Both the position numbers and the translations under genes were made by a program. From Candidatus Gastranaerophilales bacterium (lineage in GTDB: Bacteria > Cyanobacteriota > Vampirovibrionia > Gastranaerophilales > Gastranaerophilaceae), in NCBI GenBank assembly GCA_028693235.1, contig JAQUVW010000001.1, forward strand, positions 346,616 through 410,615: DNA of 64,000 nt, given 5' to 3'. This document shows, piece by piece, positions 24,093 to 31,559 of this stretch (the first letter of the stretch is position 1; each line of letters begins with the position of its first letter). The notes below the pieces were generated by a model that worked only from the letters and a program-made list of their open reading frames with translations, was not told the DNA's origin and searched no databases.

Positions 24093-26168
24093 TTAATTAA
24101 ATAGTTGATATTTTTGTTCTGTTTTAGGAATGACCGATACGTTGTTGTATCCAAGAATGTCTTTATCTTTGTATGGATCATCTTCAACAATTACTTTTTT
24201 CTCAATTTTTTTGATATTTTCCCAATCTGTTAATTTTTTATTTACACGAGGAAGCAGTTCTTTTGCTGCTCTTAATGTAGCTTTTTCAAGATTTCTTTGT
24301 TTTGTTGCAATATGTCTAAAGGATGCCAAGTCATTTGCATCACCTAATAATGAAGCGAATGGGTGAATTTCCTTAATTGCTTCAGCTTTGCAGATATAAT
24401 CACCTTTTAGCGAATAAACTTTAACTTCGAAAATGTTAGATAATGAATATCTAACGCTAACGCTATCTTTAATACCGTACAATTCTTCATCAAAATAATA
24501 ATTGCCAAACATTTTGATGCCGTTTCTTCCGACTTTTCTGATTTGACAAGCCATCATTAAGTCATCGAGTTGTTCAATGTCGACACCTTCACCACGCCCC
24601 TCGTTAAATACTTCGCCAATAGTTCTTGTTTTATTGACAGGACAAGGTTGAGAGCGATAAAATTCTAACCAAGCATTTATACATTGAGTAGCTTCTTGAA
24701 TTGTTGGGATATATCCATCATGAATAGCTTTATGAATAATTTCATTTCTCATCATATAAGCAGGTTTATTTTCGATATTATTACCTATATAACTAGGCAT
24801 CATTGATGCACAAGTCTGTGTAAATTCTCTGAAGAATCTTTCTATTGGTTTGGATTGTCCGTGATAAGGCTTAGTAAATACGGCATTAATCCCCAATCTT
24901 CCAAAAAGTCCATAAAAACCGCATTCTTCAAGGTTTGTATCGCCATTAAAAAATTTATTTTTAAAAGAGCGACCATTATCCTGATAAGCAATTTTAGGTA
25001 TTTTACCAAGTCTTATAATTGAATTTCTTAATGCTGAAGCAACACATTGAGTGTTTTCGTTCAACATAATGTCAAAACCAGCAATATCACGGCTTGCAAA
25101 ATCTTGGTAACAGACCATTGTTGCACGACAAGGCTTCCCTGTGAATGGGTTTTGAACTTGAAAATCAAGAACATTACCATCAGCAACTAGTACATCACCA
25201 ACTTCTAATACACTTGAGTCACGAACTATAAATGGAGCGACTTTATCATTTAGTGCTTTTGCACCTTCTCTCATGAATGTCCATACATCATTGTGATTTC
25301 TTTTAAAGTTATCTATATACCTTTTATAAGTCGCCAATGAAGCAGTTTGCTCTAATCCTTTTTGTTTTAGTGCATAACCAATAATTCTATAGGCATTGCC
25401 AACGCTTAATTTATTCGGTCTAAGCATTAAGTCATTTATTAAAGATTGTTCTTCTTTGCTCAAACAAGTATTGTATTCACGTTCATTTCCGTACTTATAA
25501 TTAGGAACTAAAGCCATAAAATCATTGTTCGCATCTTTTAATTCTTTTCTCCAACGTTGAAGGGATTTTATTGAGCATTCGCCAATTAATTTATACAAAT
25601 TACTGCATAAAACTTTGGAATTATATGCGTTTAAAAATTCTTGATCAGCTTCTGTTTTACTGCTTTGCCCACTTCTATATGCCTCCCAATGATTAATTAA
25701 ATCAACCTTAGCCAAGGCAAGTTTTTTAGCTTTTTCAGGAACTGCCACATTATCTTTTGAAATTTTATTTGCAATAAATGGTACTATATTCGTGGATGAA
25801 GAAAAGAGGGTGTTTTTGTCTAGTTTTTGCGCAGTATCATTTACACCCTCATTGATTGGGTAATCTAAAAGAACGGGAGTATTGTGAGAAGATTTTGTTA
25901 AACCTTTACTCCCGAGTGATGAGTCATCAACTTGAGTTGATTGAATGTCTATCTTTTTTAATATTTTTTCTTGAATTTCAGGTTCGACTGAAGATAACAA
26001 TATTTCATACTGCTTACCACCTCTGCAACGTGTTTTTTCGGCTGAATATCTAAATACATACTTATTGTTTTCACAGCCTTTTCTAACAGCTCTCGCTGTT
26101 ACTCCTTTAGCCTCAGCGACCTGTTCAACTTTAACGTATATTAATTTGTTATCTATACTGTTTTTCAT
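24093..26168 (-). CDS. MuA-like DDE transposase
   Basis: 691 residues. N-terminal winged-helix Mu-type DNA-binding domain (YVKVEQVAEAKGVTARAVRK, residues 11-30), a second DNA-binding region, then the RNase H-fold core with D330 (DVLVADGN), D397 (IAYQDNG) and E443 (SKPIERFF). The D-D spacing of 67 equals that of Mu A (D269/D336). C-terminal beta-barrel and basic tail follow, which in Mu contact MuB. It catalyses replicative transposition. RBS AAGAGG, ATG 26168. All catalytic residues are intact, so the prophage may be active. Confidence 0.96.
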   Translation of the reverse strand: MKNSIDNKLIYVKVEQVAEAKGVTARAVRKGCENNKYVFRYSAEKTRCRGGKQYEILLSSVEPEIQEKILKKIDIQSTQVDDSSLGSKGLTKSSHNTPVLLDYPINEGVNDTAQKLDKNTLFSSSTNIVPFIANKISKDNVAVPEKAKKLALAKVDLINHWEAYRSGQSSKTEADQEFLNAYNSKVLCSNLYKLIGECSIKSLQRWRKELKDANNDFMALVPNYKYGNEREYNTCLSKEEQSLINDLMLRPNKLSVGNAYRIIGYALKQKGLEQTASLATYKRYIDNFKRNHNDVWTFMREGAKALNDKVAPFIVRDSSVLEVGDVLVADGNVLDFQVQNPFTGKPCRATMVCYQDFASRDIAGFDIMLNENTQCVASALRNSIIRLGKIPKIAYQDNGRSFKNKFFNGDTNLEECGFYGLFGRLGINAVFTKPYHGQSKPIERFFREFTQTCASMMPSYIGNNIENKPAYMMRNEIIHKAIHDGYIPTIQEATQCINAWLEFYRSQPCPVNKTRTIGEVFNEGRGEGVDIEQLDDLMMACQIRKVGRNGIKMFGNYYFDEELYGIKDSVSVRYSLSNIFEVKVYSLKGDYICKAEAIKEIHPFASLLGDANDLASFRHIATKQRNLEKATLRAAKELLPRVNKKLTDWENIKKIEKKVIVEDDPYKDKDILGYNNVSVIPKTEQKYQLFN

Positions 26169-26205
26169 AAGCCTCTTTTAAACAAAATAGATAAGGCTTA
26201 TAATA

Positions 26206-26229
26206 AAGCCGACTTCTAGGAGTCGGCTT
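26206..26229 (-). terminator. Hairpin overlapping the end of the 82-aa gene, upstream of muA
   Basis: AAGCCGACT-TCTAGG-AGTCGGCTT, nine-base perfect stem, followed on the minus strand by TTTATTATAA, a weak U-tract. The TAG stop of the 82-aa gene lies in the loop. It stands 38 bases before the transposase start, so it could attenuate early transcription into muA. Confidence 0.68.
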
Positions 26230-26464
26230 CATCTTGTTGTAACAACCATTTAAGAGTTTTACTGATTAAAATAATAAAGAACCTTGAAAAAAATGCCATC
26301 CAAAAACATACAACTGCAAAAACAAACCAATGTTTTTCAAAATGCATAAAATCCAACCGTCCCGGGAATATCATAACCAGTATCATTCCGATTGTAACAG
26401 CCACTAAGTAAGACATAAATCCTCCAAATCCGATTTTAAAACCAAATAATGAACTAATATCCAT
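26216..26464 (-). CDS. Small membrane protein, two transmembrane helices
   Basis: 82 residues with two membrane segments (MSYLVAVTIGMILVMIF, about 17-33, and WFVFAVVCFWMAFFSRFFII, about 46-65) joined by a short basic loop. ATG 26464 with GAGGA. Located between the Ner-like gene cluster and muA, where phages often keep superinfection-exclusion or accessory proteins; this role is only a guess. Confidence 0.68.
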   Translation of the reverse strand: MDISSLFGFKIGFGGFMSYLVAVTIGMILVMIFPGRLDFMHFEKHWFVFAVVCFWMAFFSRFFIILISKTLKWLLQQDEADS

Positions 26465-26589
26465 ATCTTATCCTCATGTTTTAATGAAATTTTACAATCA
26501 TTATAACACGCGGAAAGCCTTTTCTATTAAGTTTTTAACGTACAATGCTTTGCTGCTCTTTCTCAGCTGTCAATAAATTTTTAAAGAAT

Positions 26590-26790
26590 TTATAAAACTC
26601 CAATTCTTAAATTTCTAAGTACATAATCTGCAGCTTCTTTAATCTTTCCTCTGTTCTTAGAGTTCTTTGCTATTTTTGCCACATTTTGTGCAAGTTTATA
26701 AATTTGCTCTGAATCTATTTCATAATCGTAAAATACTGAATTCAATTCATTTATAACCCCTATTTCAAAATCAAAATTCTTTCTACGCAT
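26590..26790 (-). CDS. Small hypothetical early phage protein
   Basis: 66 residues from ATG 26790, which has GGAG seven bases upstream and overlaps the end of the Ner-like gene (ATGCGTAG). Helical: FEIGVINELNSVFYDYEIDS and EQIYKLAQNVAKIAKNSKNR. A longer in-frame opening upstream is inside the Ner-like gene and has no RBS. Function unknown; regulatory position next to the ner-like gene. Confidence 0.65.
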   Translation of the reverse strand: MRRKNFDFEIGVINELNSVFYDYEIDSEQIYKLAQNVAKIAKNSKNRGKIKEAADYVLRNLRIGVL

Positions 26791-27037
26791 AAAGTTTCTC
26801 CAATCCAATATTGTCTTGAAGCCATTCCTCAACACGTGCAATAGTGGATTTTCCACTAATAGCTCTACAAACAGCAGTTTGTGACATCCCTAGTTCATTA
26901 GCTATTAAAACTTGAGACAAACCACGTTTCTTAAGTTCGAATTGAATATAAGCAACTTGGTTAAGTTTCTTAACTTTTCGAGTTTTTTTAGTAGATTGTT
27001 TATTGTTTTTTTTCTTAATATATGGTGTCATGTTCAT
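26783..27037 (-). CDS. Ner-like helix-turn-helix regulator, start of early operon
   Basis: 84 residues: Lys-rich N-terminal arm (KKKNNKQSTKKTRKVKK) then a HTH (GLSQVLIANELGMSQTAVCR, about 39-58) ending ISGKSTIARVEEWLQDN. First gene divergent from the repressor, as ner is in Mu, where it down-regulates early transcription. RBS AAGGG six bases before ATG 27037. A Cro-like role is also possible. Confidence 0.8.
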   Translation of the reverse strand: MNMTPYIKKKNNKQSTKKTRKVKKLNQVAYIQFELKKRGLSQVLIANELGMSQTAVCRAISGKSTIARVEEWLQDNIGLEKLYA

Positions 27038-27059
27038 GCATTTCCCTTGTGGATTTGTC

Positions 27060-27165
27060 TAAACAATTAACTTTGTTAGCTATTTTGGTTATTGAAACGA
27101 AGTTAATTAATTAACTTACACATAATAACACATAATGAGTAACTATGTCAACTCGTTATGAGTAA
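27060..27165. promoter_or_regulatory. Repressor/early promoter operator region
   Basis: Between the divergent ner-like and repressor genes. A perfect 18-base palindrome AAGTTAATTAATTAACTT (27100-27117), a further half site AATTAACTT (27065-27073), a 30-base dyad CATAATGAGT/ACTCGTTATG (27131-27160, one mismatch) and ATGAGTAA directly repeated 23 bases apart. Two distinct dyad sequences suggest separate sites for the repressor and the Ner-like protein (inference). Confidence 0.7.
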
Positions 27166-27182
27166 GCAAGAATTGGAAAACA

Positions 27183-27842
27183 TTGGAAACTATAGGTCAA
27201 CGTTTAAAGTATTTTAGGAAAGAATTAAGATTAACTGCTGAAGAAATGGCAGATTCTCTTGGTTTGAAATTAAGGACATATGGCGGATATGAAAGAGATG
27301 AAAGAGAACCCTCAGTCGATACATATAAAAACTTATCAACAATTCATAATTTAAATATAACTTGGCTGATTACTGGGAAAGAAAATACTTACTCAAATCG
27401 AGTAAGTAGATTGGGCGATTGTATTCCCATTAAAATAAGAGGTAATATAAAAGCATCAATGGGTTCTGGCTTAATAATTTCTGACGAAAACCCAACTGGC
27501 GTTTATTATATAAGTAATCAACTTGTTAAAGATTTAAACTTAAATCAAAATACAACAGAAATGATATTTGCTGAAGGAAATTCAATGGAAGGGACTATTC
27601 AGGCAGGTTCAGCTATTATTATCGACTTAAGCAATAGAGAGATACATGATGGGAAAATATATTGTGTACGTATTGATGGACAGCTATATGCAAAAAGACT
27701 TCAAAAAATTCCGCCAAACAAAATAAAAATAATATCGGATAATAAGGATTATGATCCTTTTTATGTTGACCTTTCTCAAGATATAAATTTTGATTTTGAA
27801 GTAATAGGCAAAGTAAAATGGTGGGCTACAGTTGCAAAATAA
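27183..27842 (+). CDS. Phage repressor, HTH plus S24 (LexA-like) peptidase
   Basis: 219 residues starting at TTG 27183; no good ATG exists and the RBS is weak, which suggests low translation. HTH at 13-35 (KELRLTAEEMADSLGLKLRT), followed by a C-terminal S24 domain with Ser134 (EGNSMEGT) and Lys171 (YAKRL) as the expected catalytic pair. Such repressors cleave themselves after RecA activation, so this prophage should be SOS-inducible, unlike the Mu c repressor. It holds the early promoter shut in lysogeny. Confidence 0.9.
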   Translation: METIGQRLKYFRKELRLTAEEMADSLGLKLRTYGGYERDEREPSVDTYKNLSTIHNLNITWLITGKENTYSNRVSRLGDCIPIKIRGNIKASMGSGLIISDENPTGVYYISNQLVKDLNLNQNTTEMIFAEGNSMEGTIQAGSAIIIDLSNREIHDGKIYCVRIDGQLYAKRLQKIPPNKIKIISDNKDYDPFYVDLSQDINFDFEVIGKVKWWATVAK

Positions 27843-27853
27843 AGGAGCTTCAA

Positions 27854-28420
27854 ATGGAAAATACTGAAGACAAAGAAAAAAATCGAACTTATAACTTGGG
27901 ATGCCTTTTAATAGGTATTCCATTACTAATTATTTTATTCTTTCTTTTATCCTATCAACCAAAACCTCTAACAAAAGAGGAAATAAATCAAATAAATAAA
28001 GAAAAACTACAATCAATAAATAAGTTTGAAACCCTAATAAAGCAAGCTGGTAATTCTTGCGATAACGCTTATGTTATAAGTTTAAAATCAATAAAAAATG
28101 GTGATTATGTAACTGCCTATGATAAGCTGAATAATACTCACTATAGTTGTTTAGCAGCACAAAACGAAATATCTAAAATTAAAATACCAGATATAGATTC
28201 AAATTACCAAGATATTTTAAAAGAATCAAAAAACGATTTTGCGATATCTTATGCATCTAAAGCCAATGCTTGCAAAGCCTATAAAAAAGCTATTGATAAA
28301 AACTCCATAGATGCAGTAAACAGTGCAAGCGAAAAAAGTACTTTGGCTACTGAATTTAGAACTAGAGGAATTGACAAAATTAAAAACGTAAAAAACGATA
28401 TCGAATCAAAACTAAAATAG
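27854..28420 (+). CDS. Membrane-anchored protein co-transcribed with the repressor
   Basis: 188 residues from ATG 27854 (AAAGGAG, six-base spacing), 11 bases after the repressor stop. One membrane helix near residues 15-35 (GCLLIGIPLLIILFFLLSY), then an outward helical domain rich in Lys/Asn with three Cys (SCDNAY, YSCLAA, NACKAY). Co-transcription with the repressor implies expression in the lysogen; a lysogenic conversion or superinfection-exclusion role is plausible but not shown. Confidence 0.75.
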   Translation: MENTEDKEKNRTYNLGCLLIGIPLLIILFFLLSYQPKPLTKEEINQINKEKLQSINKFETLIKQAGNSCDNAYVISLKSIKNGDYVTAYDKLNNTHYSCLAAQNEISKIKIPDIDSNYQDILKESKNDFAISYASKANACKAYKKAIDKNSIDAVNSASEKSTLATEFRTRGIDKIKNVKNDIESKLK

Positions 28421-28424
28421 CATA

Positions 28425-28468
28425 GTTCCTTAATGGTTCCTTAATGGTTCCTTAATGGTTCCTTAATC
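28425..28468. repeat. Four tandem 11-base iterons
   Basis: GTTCCTTAATG three times and GTTCCTTAATC once, without spacers, directly behind the last prophage gene. The 11-base period is about one helical turn, so bound proteins would line up on one face. Candidate transposase or regulator sites near the prophage left end. Confidence 0.85.
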
Positions 28469-28757
28469 TGTACTTAGTGTCCACCAATCATCAAGTTTAG
28501 ACTGCATTTTAAATTTACTATTTGAATTTTTAAATTTTATTTAAAGCCGTCATTTCAAAGGTTTACAGGTTTTTATTTTAATATTTAAACAGTTTTTAAA
28601 CCCAATTTAAAGATAGTTTAAATAAAAGTATTAAAAAAATACCACTCTTTAAAGTGCCAATAACACTATATCTCCGACCATTATTGATTTTATAGGCATT
28701 TTTTGGAGTAAATGAAATGGTAAAAAAATGGTATTTTCTGTAAAAAATCTCAAACTT
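28469..28757. other. Non-coding left end of the prophage/host junction
   Basis: No gene. Very AT-rich with ATTTAAAG at 28539 and 28605, TTTAAAC runs, and an inverted pair AAAATACCA (about 28635) / TGGTATTTT (about 28728). MuA-type end-binding sites and the junction to host DNA should be in this stretch or just beyond it. I cannot point to the exact end. Confidence 0.5.
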
Positions 28758-28787
28758 AAAAAAGCGCCCTTATCGAGCGCCTCTTTT
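28758..28787 (-). terminator. Terminator of the diguanylate cyclase gene
   Basis: On the minus strand AAAAGAGGCGCTC-GATAA-GGGCGCTTTTTT forms a stem with one bulge and two wobble pairs followed by T6, about 90 bases after the gene stop. The A-run on the other side allows some function in both directions. Confidence 0.75.
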
Positions 28788-28876
28788 GAATTTGCGGGAC
28801 GTCCTGCTATATCTCAAAGTCCCTGATTAAATACATTCGTCTTTTTATTAGAATTTTTAATTTTTATATTGTTAAT

Positions 28877-29755
28877 TTAGTAATCAAGATTTACTTGTGA
28901 GAACAATACAATTTTGTTTTTTCCACGTTTTTTTGCATTATACAAAGCATGTTCAGCATATCTGATTAATGTATTTGCGTTTTCGTCAACATTTTCCAAG
29001 AATGGGAAAGAAGAAATTCCGCCGGAAATAGTTATAGGGTGTCTTTCTTCTTCGCCTGCAGGGATAAATTCCATTTTTTCGATTTCTCTTCTGAATCTTT
29101 CAGCAAATATGAAAGCGTTTTCTTCAGTGGTGTTTGGGAGAATGATGATAAATTCTTCATCGCCGTATCTGGTTAAAATATCTTCTTTTCTTATGAAACC
29201 TGAAAGCATTTCAGAAATCTTCTTCAATAAAACATCACCCCAGTCATAGCCGTACATGTCATTTACAACCTTAAAGAAGTCGATATCTAAAAGTAGGCAA
29301 GATAATTTTGTTTCATATCTTCTGGCACGTGAAATTTCTGCTTCAAGACGTTCGTGAAGGAAGCGTCTGTTGTGCAAGCCTGTAAGTTCATCTGTTGTAG
29401 AAACCAAATTAATAGTTTCTTTCAAATCTTTTATTTTCATTAAATTTTTAATTCTGAGGTTCAATTCAGCTTGAGAGACAGGTTTTATAGCATAGTCATA
29501 AGCTTCACCTCTAACAGTGATATCAGAGTATATTTTATCTGCGATAATCAATGTTGGAACAGGGAAACGAGTAACCATAGCTACATCTTTAATTTTTTGT
29601 TCAGGCAAATCAAGAATTAGTAAATACGGATTGTATTTATCAACATCTTTCAATTCTGAAATGTTTTTTACACGAACATCAATCTCATCAAAAGATTTAA
29701 GCATTTCTTCATAATCAGAAGAATTTTTGTCCGTAAAAATAATTGCATTTTTCAT
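28877..29755 (-). CDS. Diguanylate cyclase with receiver-like N-terminal domain
   Basis: 292 residues. Residues 1-107 fold like a response-regulator receiver (LLILD with D49, TLIIAD, YAIKPVS with K91), though the acidic pocket is reduced. Residues about 122-285 are a GGDEF domain (TDELTGLHNRRFLHERLEAE, LLDIDFFKVVND). The inhibitory RxxD site is present (R189-D192) but the catalytic motif reads YGDEEF: the second Gly of GGDEF is Asp199. It should make c-di-GMP from two GTP if active. It flanks the prophage left end. A PilZ protein occurs at 52 kb. Confidence 0.88.
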   Translation of the reverse strand: MKNAIIFTDKNSSDYEEMLKSFDEIDVRVKNISELKDVDKYNPYLLILDLPEQKIKDVAMVTRFPVPTLIIADKIYSDITVRGEAYDYAIKPVSQAELNLRIKNLMKIKDLKETINLVSTTDELTGLHNRRFLHERLEAEISRARRYETKLSCLLLDIDFFKVVNDMYGYDWGDVLLKKISEMLSGFIRKEDILTRYGDEEFIIILPNTTEENAFIFAERFRREIEKMEFIPAGEEERHPITISGGISSFPFLENVDENANTLIRYAEHALYNAKKRGKNKIVLFSQVNLDY

Positions 29756-29909
29756 TTATTTATCCTTATTACATACTTTCAATTTTATGAGTATATTTCA
29801 CAATAGATTATACAACATTCTTTCACTTTTTGACAAATTTTTCAAAAAGTTACACAATTTTTTTTTTGTTTAAGTTTATAAAGTAGTGTAAATGCATTAG
29901 ACCATATGC

Positions 29910-31115
29910 ATGCATATGTTGTATAATAATAAAAAAGTTGGGCATGGGGGATCTGTTTTGCCAAGACCTGTTTATACACAAAGAGCTAGTTATACGAATG
30001 TATATACGCCAAAAAGGAAGACTATAACTCCTGTTGTAAAACCTGTTAAGTTCAATAAACAGAAGCAGCAGCGGAAAGTTAATCCTATTCAAACGTTTGT
30101 TTTGATAGCGTTTGCTACTTTTATGTTTATGTTTGTTTTCCCTTTTACTTATTATAATTTTACAAGACATTTTCTATTCGGACCTCAAAATCAGGCTATA
30201 AATGTTGATTATCAAAAGCTTTATTTGCCTACCACCAATTATTTATATAATGATACTTTTTTGAATGTTAATTTGTTAAAGGGTGCAGAGCTCAAAAAAC
30301 CTGCGATGCAGACTTTTTACGAAGCAGGCGAGATGCAGGTTTTAAAAGCTAAATTGCAAGCCTTGATGAAATTGTACCCAAATGTTCACCCGTCGGTTTT
30401 TGTTTGGGATTTTGAAACAGGTAAATATGTAGATATTGGTGCCAATGAAACTTATCCTGCGGCGAGTATTATAAAAATCCCTGTTTTGCTTGAATTGTTC
30501 CGTTCTGTTGAACAAGGACAAGTCGATTTGACTGACAATATGATTCTTACAGAGTATTACCGCTCAGGTGGCTCAGGTTCTTTGCAATTTGCCAGACATG
30601 GAAATGTCTATGATTTGGATTCTCTCGCCAGAGTTATGATTCAAGATTCTGATAATACTGCGACAAATATGATTATGTCACAGTTAGGAGGAAAAATTGA
30701 TATTAACAGGGCTATACGGGAGTGGGGCTTGAGCCATACGCATGTTGCAAATTGGCTTCCTGATTTAGAAGGTGGAAATTATACTTCTGCAAAAGATATC
30801 GGCCTAATGCTTTATAATATCGACAATTCTTCTTTCTTGTCGCTCAAGTCAAGAGAGCATATTGTTGATTATATGAGCCATGTTAAGAATAACAGATTGT
30901 TACAAGCCGGATTGCCCTCAGATGCCATTTTGATGCATAAGACAGGTGATATCGGTAAAATGCTTGGTGATGCAGGTATTGTTTGGACACCTCAAGGTAG
31001 AAAATATATTGTCGTAATCTTGGCAAAGAGACCTTACAATCATCCAAATGGCAAAGATTTTATAGTTAAAGCTTCTTCTTTGATATATTCAAGCATTAAT
31101 TCAGCAAATTTTTAG
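29910..31115 (+). CDS. Membrane-anchored serine hydrolase, beta-lactamase class A fold
   Basis: 401 residues from ATG 29910. A basic, Pro-rich cytoplasmic stretch, one membrane helix at about 61-80 (TFVLIAFATFMFMFVFPFT), then a periplasmic domain with S186-IIK (SxxK), S247-DN and K344-TG, the three active motifs of class A beta-lactamases/PBP-like enzymes. The omega-loop region (PDLEGGNYTSAKDI) lacks a clear E-x-x-L-N, so true beta-lactamase activity is uncertain; a peptidoglycan-related hydrolase is possible. Start is doubtful: no RBS before the ATG, whereas TTG 29958 (16 codons in) has GGGGG seven bases upstream. Confidence 0.82.
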   Translation: MHMLYNNKKVGHGGSVLPRPVYTQRASYTNVYTPKRKTITPVVKPVKFNKQKQQRKVNPIQTFVLIAFATFMFMFVFPFTYYNFTRHFLFGPQNQAINVDYQKLYLPTTNYLYNDTFLNVNLLKGAELKKPAMQTFYEAGEMQVLKAKLQALMKLYPNVHPSVFVWDFETGKYVDIGANETYPAASIIKIPVLLELFRSVEQGQVDLTDNMILTEYYRSGGSGSLQFARHGNVYDLDSLARVMIQDSDNTATNMIMSQLGGKIDINRAIREWGLSHTHVANWLPDLEGGNYTSAKDIGLMLYNIDNSSFLSLKSREHIVDYMSHVKNNRLLQAGLPSDAILMHKTGDIGKMLGDAGIVWTPQGRKYIVVILAKRPYNHPNGKDFIVKASSLIYSSINSANF

Positions 31116-31140
31116 ATTAGAACAATAATTTTATACATAA

Positions 31141-31169
31141 AAAAAGGAAAGTGCCATTCTTTCCTTTTT
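31141..31169. terminator. Bidirectional terminator
   Basis: AAAAAGGAAAG-TGCCATT-CTTTCCTTTTT, eleven-base perfect stem between convergent genes. Confidence 0.88.
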
Positions 31170-31195
31170 ATTTAATTCGTTATTAACATCTTTAA

Positions 31196-31399
31196 TTATA
31201 TGCACATGCCTGCATTTTCAAAGAAGCCTCTATGTGCAGTTTTTGCTTTTTCTTCTACTATTAACAAATTATTATATATATAAGAAACTTCATTTATCAA
31301 AGAATTGAGTTCTTCATCAATAATATTGTCATCTTTTTCCGGTTCAACTTGTTGTGTCAAAATAGATTGTTTTGTGTAATATCTTGATATAAGACTCAT
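31196..31399 (-). CDS. Small hypothetical protein
   Basis: 67 residues from ATG 31399, which follows AAGGAG by six bases; a longer opening upstream lacks an RBS. Helical and acidic (EPEKDDNIIDEELNSLINEV, YIYNNLLIVEEKAKTAHRGF). Lies alone between a terminator and the divergent symporter gene. Unknown function. Confidence 0.65.
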   Translation of the reverse strand: MSLISRYYTKQSILTQQVEPEKDDNIIDEELNSLINEVSYIYNNLLIVEEKAKTAHRGFFENAGMCI

Positions 31400-31559
31400 A
31401 TACAGCTCCTTGTTTTCTCTATGTATATATAAAGTATATACATGGTATTGAATTGACAATGTTTAGAAAAAAGTTTACAGATATTTACAAAAAAAATAAG
31501 CAAATATAAATCTTGAGAAATTTTTTGATATATAATTATTCTAGGAGCGGAATTATATA

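Larger units (their letters stand above)
1..28750. mobile_element. Mu-like transposable prophage (right end outside window)
   Basis: Contiguous phage genes: repressor, Ner-like protein, MuA-type transposase, MuB, GemA, Gam, Mor, terminase, DUF935 portal, MuF, gpG, Mu-type protease/scaffold, capsid, and a P2-like contractile tail (sheath, tube, E/E', tape measure, U, X, D, V). The repressor end is at the right, and the element runs off base 1 inside gpV, so baseplate, fibre and lysis genes may be missing. The right boundary is not resolved: it must lie between the last phage gene (stop 28420) and the terminator of the host diguanylate cyclase (28758-28787). I could not identify the terminal TG/CA or the target duplication. 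The tail order is P2-like while transposition and head genes are Mu-like, as known for BcepMu-type phages. Confidence 0.95.
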
